Part shown: positions 1 through 5,803 of the stretch, piece after piece
Numbering within the stretch: the stretch's first letter is position 1
Layout of the letters: every line of letters starts with the position of its first letter
Assembly (NCBI GenBank): GCA_001829395.1
Contig: MIBD01000046.1
Location: 10,896 to 18,134 of the forward strand
Direction of reading: 5' to 3'
Origin: Spirochaetes bacterium GWF1_49_6
GTDB lineage: Bacteria; Spirochaetota; Brevinematia; Brevinematales; GWF1-51-8
DNA length: 7,239 bases
The notes under the pieces: model-generated
Told to the model about the DNA's origin: nothing
What the model saw: only the letters and a program-made list of their open reading frames with translations
Database searches by the model: none
Position numbers and translations under genes: made by a program

Positions 1-1015
1 CGTTAATAGCGAATGCGTCCTGCTTCCCGGTGATACCGCCGCTGATAGTCATAAAGTTCGATATTTGGATATTGATAGACGCGTCGGGATACCAGAACAC
101 AGGCCTCTCCGAATAGACGAATAAATGAGCGCCGACCTCGAGAGAAATACCCTTGACGATGGGAAAACGGTCTAATCCCGAGAAGGCGAACTGATGTTTC
201 CGGTTCGTCTCGATACTGAACATGAAGTATTCCGCGGTGAGTTTATAATAATTATCCTTGCTGTAATTCGACTGGAAGAATAGGTTGATTCCCGCCTCCG
301 AGAAAATAGACCCGATAGAGTTGGTGAGGCTTTTATGGGATAGCCACAGTCCCTGATAAAATATCTGCATCTTTAAGCGGGAGACCATATCGATATGGTA
401 GATCATCTCGGCTTTCACGGGCACGCTGAGTTTCGATTCCTGCAAATAAAGGGGATTCAGGTAGAGCCCGTTGACGCGCTCATAATATCCCATATTCAGG
501 TTCAGGTCGAGTTTATCGCTGATCGAGAACAGGAATCCGGCGTTGAGATCGTCGATAGTCATTTCCGTATTAAAGTAGGTATCGGAACCCATGCCCGCGC
601 CGCCGCGTTTATTCCGCAGGTAAGTAATCAGGTAATTCATCACACCGGCGCTTTTACCGAGATTGAAATCGATAAGGAGATTATCGTATCTGCCGTAGAA
701 TAGCCTGAAGTAGGAGAGGGAATTGAGCGATAAGGCCTTATTGGTTCCGCCGTCGAAATCGGGTAGTAACAGGCTTTGTATTTTCTCGCTGATACGGCTG
801 GTGGCCAGTTCCTCGAGGTCGATACCCGTCAGGTTCATGCCCATATCGGTCAGCGAGGTATCGCCGGACTCGATGAAATCTATTTTACTTTTATCTTCTA
901 TAGTTATTTCAGGATCCGGCAGGATAATCTGCCCGGTTCCCGGTCCGCTTTGTGAGAAGAGAGTAATCACTCCGAATGCCATAAAAAACGCAACAGAAAG
1001 TATCGTTCGTTTCAT
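1..1015 (-). CDS. Exported, probable outer-membrane beta-barrel protein (3' end outside window)
   Basis: The reading frame is open for 338 codons from an ATG at 1015-1013 to the window edge, so the C-terminus is missing. The start is typical of an exported protein: K2-R3, a hydrophobic stretch over about residues 4-20, and a likely cleavage site near L-F-S/Q-S (residues 19-23). After a short linker containing L-P-D-P-E-I-T-I-E-D (32-41), the rest is rich in alternating hydrophobic/polar segments with aromatic residues (for example around 100-120, 160-180, 212-224, 257-268, 290-302). This is the texture of transmembrane beta-strands. It is the third gene of the accA-pfp operon, 26 bp after pfp, with only a G-rich, weak ribosome binding site (GGGGCGGG just upstream). 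I do not recognise a named family. The barrel call is inference from composition and pattern; a periplasmic beta-rich protein is the alternative. Confidence 0.72.
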   Translation of the reverse strand, partial: MKRTILSVAFFMAFGVITLFSQSGPGTGQIILPDPEITIEDKSKIDFIESGDTSLTDMGMNLTGIDLEELATSRISEKIQSLLLPDFDGGTNKALSLNSLSYFRLFYGRYDNLLIDFNLGKSAGVMNYLITYLRNKRGGAGMGSDTYFNTEMTIDDLNAGFLFSISDKLDLNLNMGYYERVNGLYLNPLYLQESKLSVPVKAEMIYHIDMVSRLKMQIFYQGLWLSHKSLTNSIGSIFSEAGINLFFQSNYSKDNYYKLTAEYFMFSIETNRKHQFAFSGLDRFPIVKGISLEVGAHLFVYSERPVFWYPDASINIQISNFMTISGGITGKQDAFAIN

Positions 1016-1041
1016 ACCCGCCCCGTCTCTCTATTCATTGA

Positions 1042-2802
1042 TTATGTTAACGAATGCGGGTCGCCGAGATTGAATATCAGCGAGCCGTAACCCTGATTCA
1101 ACGCGACCGTATAGGGCAGCTGATGAGCGGTCGGCCCCCATAACTGACGCGGTCCGGGGCTGGAAAAATGATCGCTTCTCGCCCAGATCGTCCTCCGTTC
1201 CTCGTAGAACTGGAACGCGGGGGAGTTGATCTTGACCAGCGCTTTTTCGATCACCATCTCGTCCGCGCCGTGACGTCTTTCTATATTGAGGAGCCCCGTT
1301 AACGGGAGCGCGAGAGCCTTACCGCCTTTATCGAGTTCGGTTATCGCGGCGATATAACAAGTATGCCCGTCGAGAACAAGCGAACCCGCGAGCAGACCGA
1401 GATTCAGGCAGTACGCGGCGTCGAACAGGGTAGGCGCCCCGCAGCGGCCCTCGTACCCGAAGAAATGATTGAGGGTTGAAAGTTTGAACTTTAAAAATTT
1501 CGCTTCCTGCGCTTCGTCCAATCCGAGATGATGCCTGTCGTCCGCGTGCTTCTGCATCATATGGAGCTTATCCTCCACCATCTGGATCATCAGGTTCTCG
1601 GTGGGTATCTGGGATACCGGGAGGTTTCCGTGGGAGTCGCGTTCGAGAAGAAGCATGGTCTCTATTTCTCCGGGCAGCGACGCCATCAATTTGGCCGAAT
1701 CCGCGGAGAACTGTTTATAAACAAAATCCTTCTTTTCGGGAAGCTGTAATTCTTCGAGGTCTTCATGGTACTTCGCGATTACCTCGTTCAGCTCGGTGAT
1801 CATGTCCTTCATCTCCGGGATGAACTCGATCAGGCCTTCTGGGATGAGGATTACGCCATGATTGATTCCCGATGCGGCGCGAAGGGAGATCGTATTCGCG
1901 ATATTCGAAACGATCTGGTCGAGCGACATCTTTTTTTCGTAGATTTCCTCGGATATCAGCGCGAGTGCGGGTTTGGTCTGCAACGCTACCTCGAGCGCGA
2001 CATGGCTTGCAGAACGCCCCATCAGCTTGATAAAATGCCAGTATTTGCGCGAGGAAGGGGTATCCTGCAGGATATTGCCGACCATCTCGGAATATATCTT
2101 GGTAGCGGTATCGTACCCGAACGAGATAGGCAGGATGCTCCCGATCTGGAGGTCGCCGTCGATGGTCTTGGGTACGCCGATCACCTTGACACCGTCATCG
2201 TAGAGAAGCTCGGCCAATACCGCGGCGTTGGTGTTCGAGTCGTCTCCGCCCACCACGATAATACCGTCTAATTTATGCTCTTTTACTACTTTTTTAACCT
2301 TGGCGAATTGTTCGTCTGTCTTGATCTTCGTGCGGTCGGAACCGAGGAAATCGAAACCGCCGGTATTGATGATACCATTAGCTGCGTCTTCGGTCACTTC
2401 GAAAAATTCGCCGGCGAGAAGTCCCTTAGGCCCGGCGACAGTGCCGAGCAGGGTGTTCTTCGAGCCGATGGCTTTTTTGATACCGACTATGACATTATGC
2501 CCGCCGGCGGCAGGCCCGCCGGAAAACAGTACCGCGATCCGCAGACCCGAATGATCCGCTTCGCCCTGTACCGCTTCCAGAACTTTATTACCGGAGTTCC
2601 CGGCGCATTTTTTAAAATGCTCGTCGACTTTCTGAACGTCCTTAGTGCCGAGCACGTGATCCGTTATTTTAAAAGAAGAAGGCGCAATTTTACCGTTCTT
2701 AACAAAAGCCTTACATACGGGGACCGGGAGCTTTCTGATCTCGTCCTCGAATAAAGAATGGTGTTCCTCCATCTGGGTTAAGAGCGTCTGCAGATTTGCC
2801 AT
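1042..2802 (-). CDS. pfp: Pyrophosphate-dependent 6-phosphofructokinase (PPi-PFK, long form)
   Basis: This 586-residue cytoplasmic enzyme should catalyse the reversible, PPi-driven phosphorylation of fructose 6-phosphate to fructose 1,6-bisphosphate (EC 2.7.1.90). Visible motifs, in order, are F-S-G-G-P-A-A-G-G-H-N (93-103, phosphoryl-donor loop), G-G-D-D-S-N-T-N-A (185-193), P-K-T-I-D-G-D-L (211-218, with D215 as the expected catalytic base), M-G-R-S-A-S-H (261-267), P-E-G-L-I-E (321-326) and the sugar-phosphate-binding F-G-Y-E-G-R (448-453). The second Asp of GGDD (D188) and K212 replace the two glycines of ATP-dependent PFKs, which is the established signature of PPi use. Length and the roughly 90-residue N-terminal extension fit the long spirochaete/plant-type subfamily. 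ATG 2802 follows a good GGAGG (2808-2812) by five bases. It lies 30 bp after accA and 26 bp before the next gene, so it is probably cotranscribed. No key residue appears to be missing. Confidence 0.96.
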   Translation of the reverse strand: MANLQTLLTQMEEHHSLFEDEIRKLPVPVCKAFVKNGKIAPSSFKITDHVLGTKDVQKVDEHFKKCAGNSGNKVLEAVQGEADHSGLRIAVLFSGGPAAGGHNVIVGIKKAIGSKNTLLGTVAGPKGLLAGEFFEVTEDAANGIINTGGFDFLGSDRTKIKTDEQFAKVKKVVKEHKLDGIIVVGGDDSNTNAAVLAELLYDDGVKVIGVPKTIDGDLQIGSILPISFGYDTATKIYSEMVGNILQDTPSSRKYWHFIKLMGRSASHVALEVALQTKPALALISEEIYEKKMSLDQIVSNIANTISLRAASGINHGVILIPEGLIEFIPEMKDMITELNEVIAKYHEDLEELQLPEKKDFVYKQFSADSAKLMASLPGEIETMLLLERDSHGNLPVSQIPTENLMIQMVEDKLHMMQKHADDRHHLGLDEAQEAKFLKFKLSTLNHFFGYEGRCGAPTLFDAAYCLNLGLLAGSLVLDGHTCYIAAITELDKGGKALALPLTGLLNIERRHGADEMVIEKALVKINSPAFQFYEERRTIWARSDHFSSPGPRQLWGPTAHQLPYTVALNQGYGSLIFNLGDPHSLT

Positions 2803-2832
2803 TTCATCCTCCGAATATATTTGGAATATGGT

Positions 2833-3798
2833 TTATTTAACGATTTCGAACGCGCCGAGTTTTCTGAAGCGTTCGTATCTTTTTTGGACAAGTTTGGAGC
2901 CGGGGATACGTTTCAGTTCGGCGAGATGTTTCAGGACTACGGAACGCACATTCTTCATGGTCATCGCGATATCCCGGTGCGCTCCGCCGAACGGTTCGGG
3001 GATGATTTCCTCGATAATCTTGAACTTAATCAGGTTGGGAGCGGTCATTTTTAACGATTCCGCCGCGCGTTCCGCGAGACCCGCGTCACGCCAAAGTATG
3101 GACGCGCATGATTCGGGCGAGATGACGGAGTAGATGGAGTTCTGGAGCATGAGTACACGGTCGGCGACCGCGATCGCTAACGCACCGCCGCTTCCCCCTT
3201 CGCCGATTACCACCGATATAACGGGGGTTTTTAACCCCGACATTTCGAAAAGATTACGCGCGATAGCTTCGGCCTGCCCGCGTTCCTCGCCCTCGATTCC
3301 GGGATAAGCCCCGGCGGTATCGATCAGCGTCAGGATGGGCTTCTTGAATTTCTCCGCGAGACGCATAATACGCATCGCCTTCCGGTAACCTTCAGGATTG
3401 GGCATACCGAAATTACGGCGGATTTTTTCTTTAGTGTCTTTCCCCTTATCTTCGCCGACTATGACAAATTTCTCAGTACCGATACGGGCGAACCCGGTTA
3501 CGATAGCGGGATCGTCACGGAATAGACGGTCGCCGTGTAACTCAATAAAATCGTCAAATAACAGCTTCTGGTAATCGGAGAAAGTGGGGCGCTCGGGATG
3601 ACGGGCGACCTGGGTAACCTGCCACGGGGTTAAGTTTTCATAAATGGTCTTGATCAGGTATTCCCGCTTCTTCTCAAGCTCGTCGATCTCGATTGAAAAA
3701 TCTACGTCTTTATTGCCGGAATGGGATTCCCTCAGTTCAGCAATACTCTTTTCTATTTCCTCTATCGGCTTTTCGAAACTGAGATAGTACGAAGACAT
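2833..3798 (-). CDS. accA: Acetyl-CoA carboxylase carboxyltransferase subunit alpha
   Basis: This 321-residue protein has normal AccA length and aligns along its whole length with the family. With AccD it forms the carboxyltransferase that moves the carboxyl group from biotin on AccB to acetyl-CoA, making malonyl-CoA for fatty acid synthesis in the cytoplasm. Landmarks are the helical N-terminus (F-E-K-P-I-E-E-I-E, 8-16), A-R-H-P-E-R-P (65-71), the region K-E-K-I-R-R-N-F-G-M-P (123-133), E-G-Y-R-K-A (136-141), A-Y-P-G (164-167), E-E-R-G-Q-A-E-A-I-A (171-180), the oxyanion-type loop G-E-G-G-S-G-G-A-L-A (199-208), S-V-I-S-P-E-S-C-A-S-I-L-W (224-236) and I-I-P-E-P-F-G-G-A-H-R (265-275). Two usually conserved motifs differ: the common G-H-Q-K-G reads G-E-D-K-G (115-119), and D-T-P-G reads D-T-A-G (160-163). 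The ATG at 3798 has AGAGG six bases upstream. It is the first gene of the operon; accB, accC and accD are not in this window. Confidence 0.97.
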   Translation of the reverse strand: MSSYYLSFEKPIEEIEKSIAELRESHSGNKDVDFSIEIDELEKKREYLIKTIYENLTPWQVTQVARHPERPTFSDYQKLLFDDFIELHGDRLFRDDPAIVTGFARIGTEKFVIVGEDKGKDTKEKIRRNFGMPNPEGYRKAMRIMRLAEKFKKPILTLIDTAGAYPGIEGEERGQAEAIARNLFEMSGLKTPVISVVIGEGGSGGALAIAVADRVLMLQNSIYSVISPESCASILWRDAGLAERAAESLKMTAPNLIKFKIIEEIIPEPFGGAHRDIAMTMKNVRSVVLKHLAELKRIPGSKLVQKRYERFRKLGAFEIVK

Positions 3799-3849
3799 GA
3801 CGCACCTCTAATATTATATATCCTGTATAGTACCGATTCTATCCTAAAT

Positions 3850-3878
3850 ATGATAATGCCATTCGGGATAATGGTCAA
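3850..3878 (-). promoter_or_regulatory. Sigma70-type promoter for the accA-pfp operon
   Basis: Read on the minus strand, TTGACC (3878-3873) is followed after exactly 17 bases by TATCAT (3855-3850); each box matches the consensus at five of six positions. The expected start point is near 3843, giving a leader of about 45 nt before the accA ATG, which contains the AGAGG ribosome binding site (3805-3809). Repeats overlap the promoter (see the separate entries). The box match is seen directly; activity is inferred. Confidence 0.7.
3852..3873. repeat. Tandem GATAATG direct repeat in the accA promoter spacer
   Basis: GATAATG occurs at 3852-3858 and again at 3867-3873, a 15-bp period. One copy overlaps the -10 box and the other overlaps the edge of the -35 box. 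The same stretch also contains a small hairpin-like pair, CCATT (3859-3863) and AATGG (3870-3874). Such placement could be a binding site for a regulator of the operon. The repeats are seen directly; the function is inferred. Confidence 0.4.
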
Positions 3879-4032
3879 CTTTTAGATTGGATATTTAGGG
3901 CAGAAAAATTTTCTAACAAAATCTTTCACGGGCGGATAGTTCTTATTGGTTTCTGCCGATAAAATCATCGGAAAGAATTCTGAGGGGAACGGTATTCTGC
4001 CGGATCTGTAATATCAGCATATTTTCGGGAAG

Positions 4033-4389
4033 GTGAGAGTGGAACTCGATCATCCTATTTATCGAAATAATGAAGATTCATCCGCTGAGCGGGAACCGGT
4101 GTTTTCTCCCGACGGCTCCAAATGCGCGTTCCGTTACCGCGATAACGGAATATGGTACGTCAATGTCGGAGACGAAGTATTCGGCGGATACGACTGGGTG
4201 CAGACGCCGCGTTTTTCCGACGACAGCGAATCGTTCGGCTTCATCTATAAAAAAGACGGATTAACCTATCTCAACATTAACGGGAAAATATTCGGGGGAT
4301 ACCAACACTTCGCGTTCCGGTTTGTCGAAACCCACCGGGTGGTGATGGTCTACGAGCATGAGGGCGATATTTATATCGACGAGCTTTAA
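4033..4389 (+). CDS. Short beta-propeller-type repeat protein, possibly a gene relic
   Basis: The 118-residue product is built almost entirely of blade-like repeats. One runs from P-V-F-S-P-D-G (22-28) through V-F-G-G-Y-D (49-54), a second from P-R-F-S-D-D-S (59-65) through K-I-F-G-G-Y (86-91), and a third, partial copy (F-R-F-V-E...) ends the protein. This resembles the WD40-like/TolB-like repeats of the facing lipoprotein gene. There is no signal peptide, so the product as it stands would be cytoplasmic, unlike its neighbours. Both available starts are GTG: 4033, or 4039, which has the better spaced AAGG (4030-4033, five bases upstream). An in-frame TAA at 4009-4011 closes the frame upstream, and no clear promoter is visible in the 234 bp before it. 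Two and a half blades cannot close a propeller, so it must oligomerise, bind as a small module, or be the surviving 3' end of a longer gene. The stop overlaps that of the convergent gene. Confidence 0.6.
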   Translation: MRVELDHPIYRNNEDSSAEREPVFSPDGSKCAFRYRDNGIWYVNVGDEVFGGYDWVQTPRFSDDSESFGFIYKKDGLTYLNINGKIFGGYQHFAFRFVETHRVVMVYEHEGDIYIDEL

Positions 4390-5711
4390 TTATCAGCAGT
4401 CATCCAATCTTTAATTATCACGCTATTATCTTCGATTATCGCGTAACGGATGTTCCCGTTAGTAAGTATCACAGCATCGCAGATGTTATCATTTGAGATA
4501 ATATCTTTGCCGTCAAAATAGATCATATGCGACGTCATATCGGTATACACGACGATGCAGTTCGAATAGTCAGGCGATGGGTGGAATTTCTCGATAATGG
4601 GAAACGGCCCGTAGTCGCGGTCTGCGGACGCTATCCATTGCGTGGCGTTATCCCCGAAATAGGGCGCGAAGAAATTCCCGCCGTCAGGGGAAAACTCTAT
4701 TTTTCCATACCCTTCCGCGGCATACGGCCCGTAAATCTTTCCGGCTAAGTTGATATATCCCAACTCATTATTCTCGTAGTAAAACACATAATCCTTAGCG
4801 TCCGGCGGCATCGCGAATTTCCCGTACCATTTATCGAACGGCCCATAGGTTTTACCGCCGATCATGGTGGTGAAGTATTCCGGGTTCCCGAGCGTATATC
4901 CCGCGATAGAACCGTCACCCGCGACATATAGGTCGATCAGCAGGGTGTTATTACCCGCGGGAATCTCCATCACGCGAATTTTATTCGATAGAATATCGAT
5001 CTTCTTTTCACCGTATGATGCGTAATAAACGGCTTTCCCGTCGGGAGAGATGTAGGGCCCGGACGGATGCGAAACCTCGTCTATGATCCGGTCGTTAACC
5101 AGAACCGCGGAGTTGGCCGCGAGAGCGAATGAGTATCCCCATACCGCGCCGTTGTCGGAGAATTTTATGCCCTCCGCGTAGGAATACTCGCCGTGCATTT
5201 GCCCGTCAATCAGTACCTGATAGACTCCGGAGGTTATTATCACCACCCCGGTATGCTTACCGTTTTTCGAGAAGGAGGACTCCTGTAAGGAATCGAACGG
5301 ACCGATGACCGTGTCTGCGCTCATAAGGGATTGTTTCGTACCGGAGATAGCGCGGATCAGGTAATTATCGCCGGAAGGCGGGAAATCGACCGAAACAACC
5401 CGTTCGGCGGATATTTCCTTGATCTTACCGTTATAGTCGAAGAAGAACTTATCCCCATTCCGGCAGACCGTATAGAAAAGGCCTGAGGGGGTACATCCGT
5501 AGAAAAGGACGCTATCCAGCGGGCCTGTTTGTTTCCCGTTTATAATATAGTAGAGACGGTTATCTTTTCCGGTATAATATAGGAAGAATGTGTTCCCGTC
5601 GGGCGATAAAGACAAGTCTATGATTTTTTTATATTCCCCGATAGGATAGCTTCCCTTTCCGCAGGATAAGAAAAACAAAAGGGACAGACATAAAATGATA
5701 ATTTGTTTCAC
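4386..5711 (-). CDS. Lipoprotein with about ten to eleven WD40-like (beta-propeller) repeats
   Basis: The product has 441 residues. It begins with a lipoprotein signal: K2, hydrophobic residues 4-15, then F-L-S-C (14-17) followed by G-K-G-S. F at -3 is unusual for the Escherichia coli lipobox but tolerated in spirochaetes. From about residue 23 to the end the chain repeats a unit of about 38-40 residues. Each unit begins near a S-P-D-G/P-S-G/S-D-N-G turn (for example 36-39, 111-114, 185-188, 222-225, 341-344). Many units then show a G-K-x-Y-G-P-Y/F element (286-292, 324-330, with variants near 59-65 and 367-370). This is the pattern of a WD40-like/TolB-like propeller, here with enough units for one large or two small propellers. 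It should sit in the periplasm or be exposed on a membrane surface; no enzymatic motif is visible, so binding or scaffolding is the likely role. The start is GTG, supported by AAAGGAG six bases upstream. It is divergent from the PQQ-propeller gene and convergent with the short repeat gene, overlapping it by four bases. Confidence 0.85.
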   Translation of the reverse strand: MKQIIILCLSLLFFLSCGKGSYPIGEYKKIIDLSLSPDGNTFFLYYTGKDNRLYYIINGKQTGPLDSVLFYGCTPSGLFYTVCRNGDKFFFDYNGKIKEISAERVVSVDFPPSGDNYLIRAISGTKQSLMSADTVIGPFDSLQESSFSKNGKHTGVVIITSGVYQVLIDGQMHGEYSYAEGIKFSDNGAVWGYSFALAANSAVLVNDRIIDEVSHPSGPYISPDGKAVYYASYGEKKIDILSNKIRVMEIPAGNNTLLIDLYVAGDGSIAGYTLGNPEYFTTMIGGKTYGPFDKWYGKFAMPPDAKDYVFYYENNELGYINLAGKIYGPYAAEGYGKIEFSPDGGNFFAPYFGDNATQWIASADRDYGPFPIIEKFHPSPDYSNCIVVYTDMTSHMIYFDGKDIISNDNICDAVILTNGNIRYAIIEDNSVIIKDWMTADN

Positions 5712-5717
5712 TATTTT

Positions 5718-5724
5718 CTCCTTT
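5718..5724 (-). promoter_or_regulatory. Ribosome binding site fixing the GTG start of the lipoprotein gene
   Basis: AAAGGAG on the minus strand lies six bases before the GTG at 5711-5709. Translation from that GTG gives the complete lipoprotein signal peptide, which supports the non-ATG start. Confidence 0.75.
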
Positions 5725-5731
5725 CAGGACT

Positions 5732-5760
5732 ATTTTAAAGCAAAACAAACCGGGATGCAA
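5732..5760 (-). promoter_or_regulatory. Candidate promoter for the lipoprotein gene
   Basis: On the minus strand, TTGCAT (5760-5755) is separated by 17 bases from TAAAAT (5737-5732). The -10 box is good (five of six), but the -35 box is weak (three of six). The predicted start near 5725 would leave a leader of only about 14 nt that just includes the AAAGGAG site. Confidence 0.45.
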
Positions 5761-5767
5761 ATAAAAA

Positions 5768-5796
5768 TTGATAAAACCCCAATTGAAGGATAAAAT
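5768..5796 (+). promoter_or_regulatory. Candidate promoter for the PQQ-propeller gene, predicting a leaderless mRNA
   Basis: TTGATA (5768-5773) and TAAAAT (5791-5796) are 17 bases apart, each matching the consensus at five of six positions. Transcription would begin about 5802-5804, right at the ATG at 5804. The -35 box is only seven bases from the -35 box of the divergent promoter, so the two polymerase sites probably overlap. Confidence 0.5.
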
Positions 5797-5803
5797 AATA
5801 CTG

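Larger units (their letters stand above)
3843..3899. repeat. Perfect 9-bp inverted repeat bracketing the accA promoter
   Basis: CCTAAATAT (3843-3851) and its exact reverse complement ATATTTAGG (3891-3899) lie with centres 48 bp apart. The inner arm covers the predicted transcription start and the end of the -10 box; the outer arm sits about 13 bp upstream of the -35 box. This geometry would suit a repressor binding paired sites or an upstream-bound regulator. A chance match in AT-rich DNA is possible, so the operator role is only a suggestion. Confidence 0.4.

Noticed and set aside
395..1073. Plus-strand open frames of 102 and 116 codons opposite the barrel-protein gene
   Set aside because: They lie antisense to a frame open for 338 codons with a signal peptide; their translations have no recognisable domain and low-complexity composition.
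1528..2754. Several plus-strand open frames (up to 168 codons) opposite pfp
   Set aside because: They are shadows of the well-conserved phosphofructokinase frame and have no domain resemblance.
2821..3133. Two plus-strand open frames over the end of accA
   Set aside because: They are antisense to conserved AccA sequence and overlap each other in different frames; no supporting motif.
3813..3818. Perfect TATAAT on the minus strand close to the accA start
   Set aside because: The hexamer 17 bases upstream (TAGAAT) is a poor -35 box, and transcription from here would start at or within the ribosome binding site. The promoter at 3850-3878 is much better placed.
3902..3914. Small symmetrical AGAAAA/TTTTCT sequence considered as a terminator
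   Set aside because: It is AT-only in the stem centre, has essentially no loop and lies downstream of no gene on either strand.
4070..4748. Alternative plus-strand frames at 4070-4264 and 4527-4748
   Set aside because: The first is a shifted frame inside the short repeat gene and the second is antisense to the lipoprotein gene; neither shows repeat structure, whereas the chosen frames do.
5768..5803. Upstream TTG starts for the PQQ-propeller gene (5768, 5783)
   Set aside because: Neither has a ribosome binding site, both fall within the likely promoter, and both would add a charged extension before the signal peptide that starts at ATG 5804.
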